A model generated the notes under the pieces. The model saw only the letters and a list, made by a program, of their open reading frames with translations. It did not search any database and had not been told where the DNA came from. Both the position numbers and the translations under genes were made by a program. Positions 31,401-39,544 of a DNA stretch of 64,000 bases are shown here, piece after piece. Every line of letters begins with the position of its first letter. The first letter of the stretch is position 1. This DNA comes from Alligator mississippiensis (Eukaryota > Chordata > Crocodylia > Alligatoridae), in the NCBI RefSeq assembly GCF_030867095.1, contig NC_081830.1, forward strand, positions 33,773,832 to 33,837,831, in the 5' to 3' direction.

Positions 31401-34286
31401 CCCCAGCTGCCGACAGTGCCGGTGGTGTCTGTGGGAGCTCCATTCTTACCACTGCCATGCTCCCACCACCGCCAGCGCAACCGTGCCCCCCCAGCCACCA
31501 AGGGCACGCGCCATTCATGGCCTGCCATATGCTACTGCAGCCTGTTAGATTGGCCTGGCGCGTGGGCAGCAAGAGATGGTTTCCCCATCTTGTGTGGTGA
31601 GGATGGAAGGAGTCGGTAAAGGGCTGGACCCATCTTCCTGTTAAACCTCTGCATGGTTATGGGGTGCCCATGGTGGGGTTTGGATATGGAAGAAGGGACC
31701 GTGCTAGATGCACGCTTCTCACTGGTTTATTCTGTAACTGACACTGGCAAGTAAAAGCAGGCCTTCCATCTGAAGCACCCTGGGAGAGCTGAGCCGCCCC
31801 GCTGTCTGCTGTGTTCCTTGGATGGCTCTAAAACTGCATGTGTGGCTCTGATGGCTGCCCTGGGCCTCTGACATTTCCCCACCGTCATAATGCCTCTGGT
31901 GGACAGGGCTTGGGTTCGAGCACTTAGTGCTAAGCAATCCCATCAATCTCCCTCTGAGTGGGTAATGGCGCTGCATGGCTTATTGCTGGTGCCAAAGGTC
32001 CCCTGGGAAGCAGTGGATTGGCTGGCAGCAGGCTTATGTCTTTGGATTCCTGCTCCCAACGGGAACTGAAATTGAGTCAAACTTTTCCGGCTGCTGCGGG
32101 AAGCTGTTAGAAATTAGCTGGTGCACTTGCAGCTCAGGAGCAACTCGCAAGTGATGGGGGGGTGGAGGGGGCGCTCATCTAAGGTTTCAGAGCTGACCAC
32201 TCTAATGATTCTTTATTGACTCCAGCAGAAACCGCAGGGCTAATGGCTGTTGATTTGCTCAGCCACTTGCAGGTAGTATAATAACTACTTCTTGGGCAGG
32301 GGCAAGAGGGGGCTGGTTAACAGCATCCTGAGCCTTTTGCCTTTTGGTCATAAGGTCGCTATGGTTTCCTCGTGCTGTAATGTAAGGGCAGTTTGTTTGT
32401 GGGCCTAGTCCCGCTTCCCATAGCCGTGGCCCTTGGCGAGCACTGGAGAGGTGAGAGCAGGCAGTGGATGCATGCAGCATTTAGGTGGGCTAGCAGCCTG
32501 TTTCTGGCGCCTGGGTTGGTGCCTGTCGAGGGGCACTGACCTCCCAGGTCTTTGGGATGTCACCCTCTCAGTAGTGTCTGACTTCAGCACAGCCTTTGCA
32601 CAGCCTTTGGAGCTACTGCTGGGTCTTCACTGCCATCTCCTTTCCTTCCAGGTCGCTCGCCGCTGGGGAATCCAGAAGAACCGACCTGCCATGAACTATG
32701 ACAAGCTCAGCCGTTCCCTGCGCTACTACTACGAAAAGGGGATCATGCAGAAGGCAAGTGGCTCATTGCTTCCTATCCAGAGAAAGCCTGGTGCTTGGGG
32801 TTGAAGTGGAGCCTTCCTGTGGGTGGGGAGATGGGGTGCTCCCAGCACTCACAGACCATGTTTGGTTCAAATTCAGGGGAGGCCTCCTTACTTGTGACTG
32901 GCAGTAAAACTGTGCAGGAGCAAGGGTTGGCTCCCCAGGCTGTGAGAAGAGAAACCTGGAAGAGGGGAGTGATTAAGCCAGAAGGAGGCAGTAGGAAGTT
33001 GCTGCTGCCTTTGGAGCATTGTTGCCAGAAGGAGGAATGGGTTCCATTTTACCTTCTTCCGCAGGCTGTAGGTACAGCAGTGTCGAGATGGAGATGGAGA
33101 TCCCAGGTGACAAAGACGCGCTGCCCATACAAGTTTGATACAGGGCTCAGTGTGGTTAGGAGCACAACTTTTTGTACAGGATTCAGCGTGGCTGCTTTGA
33201 CCCTGAAAGTGGGGCCTGAAGCTGCCCTGGTATAAGCATGGTCCTCTCGGTGTTGTGTAGTTTCTATTTTGCTAGTCTGGCAGACATTTGAAAGGGGCAT
33301 GATATTGTGGAGATCAACCCTAACTTTTTATTCCTGCTTGTCTTAGCTGCAAGTAGCCATGGAGACTGCTCTAGTAAATTGTACAATGAAACACTTCTGA
33401 ACTTAAGAGCGTGTTTATCCAGATGATTAATCCTCAAGAGACCACTTTTTTTTTTTTTAACAATAGCATCAACATAAAGCCCTTGGAAACACTGCACTGC
33501 TTTTCTCCATGGGGAGAGAAGCATTTTCCTTTAAACCAAGGAGCTCTGCAAACATGAGTGTAGCTGTGTATTTGGGGACCGAGCGAACAAACCCATCGTT
33601 GTGCTCAATTTGGTATGGAGTGGGCGCTCGTTAAAGTGCCTTGTTCTTAAGGCAGAGATGGTTTGAGGTGATGATTTGGAGGGGAAGCACTGAGACGCTC
33701 CATTGTAGCATACGCCTACGCTCCCTGAGTCATGTGTGGCAGCTGAGATTTTGAAAGCACATGAAGGGGCTTAGGCCCACCTCCCCTTCAGATTTAAGTG
33801 GAAGATAAACGTGCAAATTCCCTAGGTTCCTCTTGGAAAAACCTCTGCCAAATCTTTCCCTTCTGCCCCTTTCATGCCTGCCCAATGGGCAGTCTGCTGA
33901 AGGGACCCTTCCATCCCTTTGGATCGTTCTCTGCATCCTTCCTTCCATAGCACCAGCAGTGTCTCTTACCAAAGGAGACTTGGTCCTGTTGGTGCTATGT
34001 GGTGTGCATGCTATTTCTCCCTCTGTAGTTGCCCCCTCATGCAAACCTTTGTCTCTATTTCCAGGTGGCTGGAGAGCGATACGTATATAAATTTGTCTGC
34101 GATCCAGATGCCCTCTTTTCTATGGCCTACCCGGACAATCAACGCCCCTTCTTGAAGGCTGAGCCTGATGTCCATGTCAACGAGGATGACACTTTGCCTC
34201 TGACACATTTTGAGGATAGCCCTGCTTACCTCCTGGAGATGGATCATTGCACCAACCTCCCCTACGCAGAGGGGTTTGCTTACTGA
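7141..34286 (+). CDS. ETV5: ETS translocation variant 5 (ERM), full coding gene
   Basis: Twelve coding exons join in frame to 514 residues (human ETV5 has 510): 7141-7185, 7337-7424, 7564-7611, 7705-7755, 17543-17672, 18551-18847, 23974-24233, 26305-26367, 28097-28165, 28362-28531, 32652-32753, 34065-34286. The product is a nuclear transcription factor of the PEA3 subfamily that binds GGAA sites; family members act downstream of FGF/RAS-MAPK signalling in branching organs, limb and germ cells. The opening [15 protein letters not shown] is diagnostic. Residues 41-78 form the acidic transactivation domain, with two VPD motifs (63-65, 70-72) of the kind bound by the COP1 ubiquitin ligase. Lysines 89, 266, 296 and 354 lie in sumoylation-type KxE sites matching those known in human ERM. 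Exon 7 is proline-rich. The ETS domain spans about 372-453, with DNA-contacting R428 and R431. The start has a strong context (A at -3, G at +4). No frame break is seen. ETV1 and ETV4 are the alternatives, but the N-terminus, residues 78-120 and C-terminus fit ETV5 best. Confidence 0.97.
7337..7424 (+). CDS. ETV5: ETV5 exon 3
   Basis: Encodes residues 16-44 plus one base of codon 45, including the basic [15 protein letters not shown] stretch. The acceptor is TTTCAG. The donor GTAGCG is poor at positions +4 to +6, so this junction may be weak. The next intron is 139 bases. Confidence 0.95.
7564..7611 (+). CDS. ETV5: ETV5 exon 4 (ends at a GC donor)
   Basis: Encodes [15 protein letters not shown], the core of the acidic activation domain. 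The frame requires the exon to end at 7611, and the intron begins GCAAGT, a GC-AG intron of only 93 bases. No GT donor nearby would keep the frame. Confidence 0.94.
7705..7755 (+). CDS. ETV5: ETV5 exon 5
   Basis: Encodes [17 protein letters not shown] (residues 61-77) with both VPD motifs. Acceptor TTTTCCAG, donor GTGAGT. The following intron is the largest in the gene, 9.8 kb. Confidence 0.95.
8688..8860 (+). promoter_or_regulatory. Candidate internal promoter in intron 5
   Basis: A CCAAT box at 8688-8692 lies 132 bases before a TATAAA at 8824-8829 (CCATATAAACTGC), a normal spacing for a TATA-type core promoter on the gene's strand. A GC-containing, pyrimidine-rich stretch lies between them. 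Initiation would fall near 8855, and a transcript spliced to exon 6 would lack the acidic domain. N-terminally shortened transcripts are known for the related gene ETV1. There is no transcript evidence here. Confidence 0.3.
10690..10765 (-). repeat. MIR-like SINE fragment
   Basis: The segment at 10713-10741 (cccattttattgatgg, then ttacactgaggc) matches the antisense of the well-known MIR core. It is short and diverged. Confidence 0.35.
12245..12340. mobile_element. hAT-type terminal fragments
   Basis: 'ttgagaaccactg' near 12280 looks like the right end of a Charlie-type hAT element (ends in CAGTGGTTCTCAA on the other strand), and 'ctggttctcagcc' at 12305 looks like a left end. They are about 10 bases apart. 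These are too short to assign with confidence. Confidence 0.3.
13703..14113 (+). mobile_element. CR1 LINE, 5'-truncated 3' end
   Basis: The end of a CR1 ORF2 in antisense-free orientation, followed by the short standard tail 'gggatgatctagttggggc', 'ggaggttggactgga' and 'tgtctgtgattctgtga'. It is 5'-truncated, as is usual for LINE copies, and moderately diverged. Confidence 0.85.
14307..14324. repeat. Poly-T tract in intron 5
   Basis: An uninterrupted T run of about 18, not linked to a recognisable retrotransposon end on the minus strand. Confidence 0.6.
14560..14790. promoter_or_regulatory. Possible conserved enhancer block, intron 5
   Basis: Low-repeat sequence with TEAD-type GCATTCCA near 14610, CCAAT-like and AT-rich homeodomain-like cores, and an unusual base mix compared with the surrounding intron. 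It resembles typical developmental non-coding elements. This is judgement from base texture only. Confidence 0.2.
15200..15460. promoter_or_regulatory. Possible conserved enhancer block, intron 5
   Basis: Contains several TAATTA-type cores (CTAATTAG near 15218, TTAATTAG near 15395), GATTAAG near 15310 and an AT-rich TTATATATA stretch (about 15431). The block is free of recognisable repeats and sits next to GC-richer intron sequence. Confidence 0.2.
15927..16480 (-). mobile_element. CR1 LINE 3' end, interrupted by a hAT element
   Basis: Antisense CR1: 'agggttaggagggacctcgag' at the 3' end, then 'atctagtccagccc', 'gagactccacaacttcc' and 'gaagcccattgctacatgtcctgtc'. Removing the 226-base insertion at 15964-16189 restores the normal order of the CR1 tail. 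Confidence 0.8.
15964..16189. mobile_element. Non-autonomous hAT element (Charlie-type ends) nested in CR1
   Basis: Begins CACTGGTTCTCAACC and ends with the near-complement GTTGAGAAACACTG. The flanking 8-mers acccagtg and atctagtc agree at five of eight positions, mostly with transitions, as expected for an aged 8-bp hAT target duplication. It has no coding capacity. Confidence 0.7.
17543..17672 (+). CDS. ETV5: ETV5 exon 6
   Basis: Encodes residues 78-120 ([19 protein letters not shown] onward). K89 lies in the IKRE sumoylation-type site. Acceptor ATTTCAG, donor GTAGGT; the last codon (Cys) is split two plus one. Confidence 0.96.
18551..18847 (+). CDS. ETV5: ETV5 exon 7 (proline-rich)
   Basis: Encodes residues 121-219: [19 protein letters not shown], a run of seven prolines, an Ala/Pro-rich stretch and the conserved [20 protein letters not shown] segment. 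The Pro/Ala middle is the least conserved part of the protein and accounts for most of the extra length over human. Acceptor TTTGCAG, donor GTAACA. Confidence 0.96.
18848..23973 (+). other. ETV5: ETV5 intron 7 (5.1 kb)
   Basis: No gene supported. Mostly unique-looking sequence, apart from a GC-rich candidate repeat at 21.9-22.25 kb. Confidence 0.8.
21895..22250. repeat. GC-rich candidate repeat with GTGCATGTGCAC palindrome
   Basis: GC-rich block holding an 8+2+8 palindrome (ggggtgcatgtgcacccc, 21958-21975) and repeated 'agccgctcccggaagtg' units (near 22061 and 22096). The palindrome recurs in a second GC-rich block at 31.2 kb, suggesting a shared, unnamed interspersed element. Confidence 0.35.
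23974..24233 (+). CDS. ETV5: ETV5 exon 8
   Basis: Encodes residues 221-306, including the paired RQMSEP repeats (223-228, 248-253), FKQEY (K266) and IKQEP (K296) sumoylation-type sites, ending DYCIDS. Acceptor CTTGTAG, donor GTCAGT. Confidence 0.96.
24234..26304 (+). other. ETV5: ETV5 intron 8 (2.1 kb)
   Basis: No gene or named transposon seen. Holds a G28 homopolymer at 25404-25431. Confidence 0.8.
25404..25431. repeat. G28 homopolymer
   Basis: An uninterrupted run of about 28 G on the transcribed gene's sense strand, able to form G-quadruplexes in DNA and pre-mRNA. Its length in the assembly may be unreliable. Confidence 0.8.
26305..26367 (+). CDS. ETV5: ETV5 exon 9
   Basis: Encodes residues 307-327 ([20 protein letters not shown]). 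Human ETV5 reads SSYMRGGYFSSSHE here, so this copy has one extra glycine. Acceptor TTTCAG, donor GTGAGT. Confidence 0.94.
28097..28165 (+). CDS. ETV5: ETV5 exon 10
   Basis: Encodes residues 328-350 ([19 protein letters not shown]). Acceptor CTCTAG, donor GTAAGC. The next intron is 196 bases. Confidence 0.95.
28362..28531 (+). CDS. ETV5: ETV5 exon 11 (first half of the ETS domain)
   Basis: Encodes residues 351-407: the VKQEP site (K354), then the start of the ETS domain ([35 protein letters not shown]). Ends on a whole codon. Acceptor GTGCAG, donor GTACAG. Confidence 0.97.
30340..30590. promoter_or_regulatory. Possible conserved enhancer block, intron 11
   Basis: AT-rich, repeat-free block within a GC-rich intron, with TAATTA (about 30395), ATCCATAATATC, CCTAATCAAATG and GAATTATGAC homeodomain/POU-like cores packed in about 200 bases. 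The texture is that of a deeply conserved element; conservation itself cannot be seen here. Confidence 0.25.
31190..31560. repeat. GC-rich candidate repeat related to 21.9 kb
   Basis: Carries gggtgcatgtgcacaccc at about 31245, close to the palindrome at 21958, inside a similar CCACC/GCC-rich block. The rest of the two blocks does not align clearly by eye. Confidence 0.3.
32030..32275. promoter_or_regulatory. Possible conserved enhancer block, intron 11
   Basis: Repeat-free sequence with AGAAATTAGCTGG, GACCACTCTAATGATTC, TTTATTGACTCC and GGCTAATGG cores, 0.4 kb before exon 12. Similar in texture to the block at 30.3 kb. Confidence 0.2.
32652..32753 (+). CDS. ETV5: ETV5 exon 12 (ETS recognition helix; ends at a GC donor)
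   Basis: Encodes residues 408-441 ([10 protein letters not shown] ... KGIMQK), with recognition-helix arginines R428 and R431 and the YYY motif. The exon must end at AAG 32753, and the intron begins GCAAGT, the second GC-AG intron of the gene. Acceptor TTCCAG. Confidence 0.97.
34065..34286 (+). CDS. ETV5: ETV5 exon 13 (last coding exon)
   Basis: Encodes residues 442-514 and TGA: the end of the ETS domain ([12 protein letters not shown]) and the conserved C-terminal tail [18 protein letters not shown], ending [10 protein letters not shown], a hallmark of the family. Acceptor TTCCAG. Confidence 0.97.
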   Translation: MAGERYVYKFVCDPDALFSMAYPDNQRPFLKAEPDVHVNEDDTLPLTHFEDSPAYLLEMDHCTNLPYAEGFAY

Positions 34287-35408
34287 CTGGCTGGCTGAGC
34301 AGCTGAATGCTAACGCTAGAGTTTCAAAGTCAGGCAGATAAGGGCAATGGTTTTGTAAAGAATTTTTCGCTGTTCGTAAAACTGGTGTTTGTGAGCATCA
34401 TCCAAGGAGCCTAAAACGTACAATGAGTGTCACCACCGAAGACAAACCTTGTAGTCCGAGGACTGGTATATTAGGACTGCCAGTGTCTGAAGGCTCCACT
34501 CACTGCAGCCACCAAGAGATTTTGGGGGAGGGAGCTAAAATGGAGTCTCTGGTCCAGGCCACGTTGCTTACGGACAGACACGTGACTGTGTGGCCATTGT
34601 TCATGATGGTGCCCATGGAACTTGGATAGACAGTGTGACTGTGTAGCGAATTGTCATGACAATCTGCTTTGCATCAATCACAATACTTGTAGCTGCCTTG
34701 TATGTTGGAAAGGGCTTTGATTTGCACAGACAATGGATTTTTTTTGGAGGGGAGGGGGGGTGGTAGGAGTGGGGGATGGGGGATGACAAAGCTAGTCTGA
34801 GTGATTTAGCCTTGAAGTGTGGTGCTTGGTATACCTGGGTAGGGTCAGCACTTTGGATTTGGAACGCGGGACACACCAGTGACCAGAGGAAGCCTTTTGT
34901 TTCCTCTAAGCCCAGACATACCCCCTCCCTCCACTGTGGACAGCTCTTCTAGCTCCTGCTCTGGTTCTCTGAAATAACGGCTTCCTGCTCCCCCTTGCTG
35001 CCCTCCCAGGTGTTTCGGTTGCTCCTCTTCCCTGTTCAAGGCTGTTGCTTTAATTTCACAGGAAGGGGATCATGGGGATCACATTTTAGGGAAAAGTTTC
35101 TAACCAATTTTTTGTAGGTTTTTTTGTATCTGAAGGTGAAGCTAACTTTTTTTGCAGACCTGCTGCTTTCTTGGCCTGGGATAGCACTTGATGTTTTGAG
35201 ATGCCACAGCTGGGTCATGGAGGGACTTCCTAGCCAGGTACATCTGCAGGTAAATGCTCTATGCTTTTCTGTTCCTGGCTCCCAAGTGGAAGTTACACCC
35301 ACATGTTGTCCAGTTGTAGTGTGCTTATCCCATGGTGGCAGCAGGAACCCCGGCTGGGGTTCTGCATGTACAGTTCCCTGCATTCACAGATGCGCTTTGG
35401 GAATTATA

Positions 35409-35416
35409 TGTATATA
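35409..35416 (+). promoter_or_regulatory. Pumilio-type site in the 3' UTR
   Basis: TGTATATA fits the PUM consensus UGUANAUA exactly. Pumilio binding lowers stability or translation of target mRNAs. One 8-mer match in 2 kb is not strong evidence. Confidence 0.3.
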
Positions 35417-36116
35417 ACACATGGATAATCCTCTTGGCCAACTCCCCTAGCCACAGCGGTGGATAACCCTGGGCATGACTGTCCTCTTACTACTGAACGA
35501 CCTGTCCCCCTGTTCATGTTTTAACCCTGCATAGGATTGAAAGGATTGGAGACAGCTTGAGCCATGGGCATCCCAAAACAGACTTTTTAATTTCGGTGTC
35601 ACTTTTCAGATGTTCAGTCTGATCCAATGTCTTGAGGGTTGTTGGGGTTTTTTTGTTTGTTTGTTTGTTTGGGGGGGGTTGGGTTTTTTTAAGAGTTAAG
35701 CTGTAAAGATGCCGGGGGAGGGTGTCGAAGAGTGTCTCACCATAAACTAACCTTGTTCTCATCCACATAAAAACAAAAAATCATGCCCTTTCAATTCCAG
35801 CTTCCCCAGATGCCTGTACCACTCATATATACTAAACATATATGCATCTTTTCCCAACTGGCTACAAGTTTTTGTTGTAAATGCTGTATAGGATCCCTCC
35901 CCTCCACTTCTTAGTTAACCTTGTTTGGGTTTTGGCCGATTCATTCTTTTTCTTTCTCTTTTTTTTTTTGAGCATATGAAGATTAACTCTTTGTAGACTA
36001 AGTTACTCTCCCCATGATGTATAAAATGGGCCTGTACAGTCATGAAAGATGGTGGCAGTGTCACTGTTGCACTTCCCACCAGACTCCTGCATCTAGCAGA
36101 TGGATTTTAGCTTTCT

Positions 36117-36150
<34 letters not shown>

Positions 36151-36264
36151 TGTGGAAAGTCTACAGTGCAGAAAGGGTTAATCTGAGGATTGATTGGAAG
36201 TAACCTTTATTTGAGCAGGGCTGTGTGTCTCCTGCAATGCTGCGTTACATTCTGTACTGTGTAC

Positions 36265-36270
36265 AATAAA
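36265..36270 (+). terminator. ETV5: ETV5 poly(A) signal
   Basis: AATAAA in the context GTGTACAATAAAGGG, followed by a T- and GT-rich downstream element. Cleavage is expected at about 36280-36300. Confidence 0.85.
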
Positions 36271-36299
36271 GGGTTTTTGCTTTCCGTTTGCTTGAGCCT

Positions 36300-37565
36300 C
36301 AAGATGCCTCTTGTTTCAGACAGGCGTACCTTGGCTTCAGGCAAATAAGAATCTGGTGGGGGCAGGGTCTCTTTCTACCCTCTTCCTTGCCCTGTCTGAG
36401 CTTGACATGTGTCCAAACATGCCTCTATCATGGGGGAAAGTATTTTAGCAGCGCTTGTGGATAAAGCCTTTGAAAAGCCTTCAGTTGAGGGTGCAGCCAC
36501 GTATGTGGTGGTCAGAAGCAAGGAAAGCAGAACTACCTCATGTGGAAACTCTCAAGTACCTGGGGTGGTTTACCTGCTAATACCCACAATGCTTTTCCAT
36601 TTCTGTGTTTGCATGATGTGGTCTTGTGGCAATGGAGGCAGATCTGCCCTGAAAGCAAATGGCCAGGTGTGGATGTGCACCTGAAGGGACTGAACTGCTC
36701 TGTTTGTTGCATACTTTTAAATCAAGAAACAGTTAAAATCCTTTTTGTTGGAGTGCGTTATGGGTGCTTTGCTGCATTAGCTAGCAGAGCTTTGTGGCAA
36801 GTCCTTTCCCTTTGGATGCTGTAATGCACTGAGATGCCTGGGAGAGATGGCACCAGCTGGAAGTGAGGAGGTTTGTCTCTGAATTAGGACAGCTGTTGGG
36901 ATTCCATTCATGCCATCTTACTACTGAAAGCTTATCGACCAAGAGGTGCAGAAGGGTCTGACCTTGATCCAGGTACTACATATCCCCGAGCCCCACCTCC
37001 AGGATTAGCAATTAGCTTCCTTCTTTTGGGGAAAAATGCAAAGTGACCTCTGCATCTTGACTGGAGAGAGAATGAACTGACACCTTAAAAACCACCTGCA
37101 CCAAACACACACAAGCCCTTTGCCCTCCCTCCCAATCATACACACATCCCTCGTATGTCTGTTCCTGTTGCATTGAAAAGAGAAGAGCTGACAAGTGTGC
37201 AGATGTGGGTATGAAACCACGCTCCTGTCTTATAACTGTTCTTGATTTTTACAGCCTTGGCTTCACTGCAGAGCAGGCCCCCCTCATGGTCACAGCTCAA
37301 AAGCAGCCAGGCTATTTTGCTCTCTTTGAAAAGGTTTCCTCTCTTTCAAAAGGTACAACCCTGTTGCAACATACTTCTACAGTCGTCTCAGGTGAAATCT
37401 GCAGGTTGCATCTCATGTTGCAACCCCAGGGGAAGAGTTAAATCTCCGACAGTGGGAAATTACAACTTACTGCCCCAAGTAGCAACAACAGGTGAGATGA
37501 GTTGGGTATGAGGCCAGTGGGTTGTATTGGAAGAATGTGTGGGAAGTGCTCCGAAGTTGTGGGTT
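36300..37565. other. Downstream flank without a gene
   Basis: No gene, RNA or repeat recognised. Frames are short and on both strands. Confidence 0.5.
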
Positions 37566-37712
37566 AGTCATAGAGAGGTCAGGCTGGAAGGGGCCTCCAG
37601 AAGTCATCTAGTCCAACCCTCGCCTGAGGCAGGAATTAGCTCTGTGCAAACCAGCCCAAGTGGGAACAGGTTATTACAGATGCTGGCATTCTGTGATTTA
37701 AAGGTCCTCTGA
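37566..37712 (-). mobile_element. CR1 tail fragment
   Basis: Antisense CR1 3' end: 'gaggtcaggctggaagggg', 'gaagtcatctagtccaaccct', then diverged sequence to about 37712. Confidence 0.7.
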
Positions 37713-38224
37713 AAGATGTTAGCCACAGTTCATTTGTAGCCATAGAGTATGTCATAGCTCACTGCGCTCATGGTGGTCTTCATTTTCCAAAAGCTCTTGC
37801 AGAGAGGCAGAAATCCTGAATTGTGGCTGATGGAGAGTGTAGCCAAGTGACCTACGCAGTGGTGAGGAACCCCCACTTATCAGCCTTTTAGCTCACAGGG
37901 TAAATGCCAAGGGCCTTTGGATTAAGTTCAGAGGGAGGTGGTACTTCATTGCACTGTTTTGGGTTTGTTTTGTTGTTTTTTCCCCCTTACCAGCGAGCCC
38001 AAGGTGATTGAGAAAATCAAAGTTTCAAGGCTCAGTAGAACTGCTAAATCCACCCTCCCGGTAGTACCCAGTGCTCCAGGGCCTGATAAGAGCCACCTTC
38101 ACCTTCCCTGTCATTCCCCCACCCCTTTTTTTTCCTCCAAACGTGGAGATCCTTGTACATCCCGAGTATATTTTAACAATCCATGAAGCAACAGGACGCT
38201 AGCTGCTACTGTCCCCCTGGTTTA

Positions 38225-38330
38225 CCCATGGCAGGTTAGGGTGTGACACTTGTGGTTGTGTGTCAGGGTTGCTACGTACATTTTTCAAGAGGCTGGACTA
38301 GATGTGATTTTGAATGCCTTGAAGGCAGAC
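38225..38330 (+). mobile_element. CR1 tail fragment
   Basis: Sense-strand tail: 'ggcaggttagggtgtgacac' parallels 'ggcaggttagggtgttagg' at about 2436 in the 1500-2580 copy, then 'gaggctggactagatgtga'. It probably belongs to the same long-tailed subfamily. Confidence 0.6.
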
Positions 38331-39211
38331 TGCTCTGCAGGGCACCACTTGATGTTCCATGTATGCGCTGTGTAGGAGCTACAGGGGCTTAAACAAGCTT
38401 TACATAAAGTAGTGGTACCCGTACGAACGTCTGCTAAAGTTCTCATCTGCTTTTGCTGAGGATGAGCAAGCACTAGGCAGTAACGGCTGACTTTCCCTAT
38501 GCAGATGAGCACTAGGCCCTCATCCCAATCCTCTTTGGAGTGATTGCTGACTTTGAGTCTGCATCAGACTGTTTTTCTGTCTGTTGTCAAAGCCCAGGCC
38601 ACAGGCAGAGGAGAGGAGGTTACCATTTTTGGATGCCTCGCAGGCCATTAGTCATTCCCTTTACTAGCAGTTCTGCCTTACACAGCCCATGGACTTGAGA
38701 GCTAGGGCTTAAGGGCAAAGGCAAGATCCTCAACGTGTCAAAATGGATTGAAATCCTATGTGTGGCATGTTATGCGTTAGCCCTTCAGTCCCTCAAGGTG
38801 TCTAATAACATCCAACTTCCAAGGTTTGTACTGATGTGCTTGAGTTTGCCAGAGCTGACAAAGGAACTTGCTTCTCACCTTTGTTCATCTTTCCTTAGCC
38901 GCAGAGCAGGATACCTAGCTTGACAGCTCCAAGTTCTCTGTTCCCTACCTCCCTTCCCCTCCATGCAGTGTCACAACTCCCCCCAGAGCAAGGATCTGGG
39001 CTAGCTACATTTGAATGCCTGTGGCTGGGGAGCGTGAATGCCTGTGTGTCTAGTTGAAAGCTTTCTGGAAGGCTACAGACTGTAGCGACATGTGCAGGCA
39101 TCTCCCAGCAGCTTGGGCCTGCACTGACAGCTGCCCATCACTAGTTCTCTTCTTGTGGTCATCTCTAGGCAGCCTTTAGCATGGAAATATAGCACAAATC
39201 AGAGAAGCTTA

Positions 39212-39540
39212 AAAAGTGAGGGTTGGAAGGGACCTCTGGAGGTCATGTAGTCCAACCACCTGCTCATAGGAGAACCAGCCCCAACTAGATTGTTCTAGCC
39301 AAGGCATGGTCTACCCAGGTCTTAAAAATCTCTAAGGATGGAGACTCCACAACTTCCATGGGTAACCTGTTCCAGTGTTATTGAGAGAGTTCTTCTAGTA
39401 TCTAACCTCAACTTTCCTTGCTGCAGCTTGAGCCCATTGCTCCTTGTTCTGTCACCTGCCACCACTGAGAAAGGTCCAGCTCCATCCTCTTTAGAACCGC
39501 CCTTCAGTGAGTTGAAAGCTGCTATTAAATCCCCTCTCAG
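39212..39540 (-). mobile_element. CR1 LINE 3' end
   Basis: Antisense CR1: 'gagggttggaagggacctc' through 'gatggagactccacaactt' and 'gcccattgctccttgttctg', ending within the last part of ORF2 at 'aaatcccctctcag'. Confidence 0.85.
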
Positions 39541-39544
39541 GCTT

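Larger units (their letters stand above)
28532..32651 (+). other. ETV5: ETV5 intron 11 (4.1 kb)
   Basis: No gene supported. Contains two candidate conserved blocks (30.3 and 32.0 kb) and a GC-rich repeat-like block at 31.2 kb. Open frames on the minus strand (for example 29197-29613) show no recognisable domain. Confidence 0.8.
34287..36288 (+). other. ETV5: ETV5 3' UTR
   Basis: About 2.0 kb from the stop codon to about 18 bases past the only AATAAA placed as expected. It has several long T runs and a (GTTT)n stretch near 35655, and no recognisable transposon. Confidence 0.85.
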
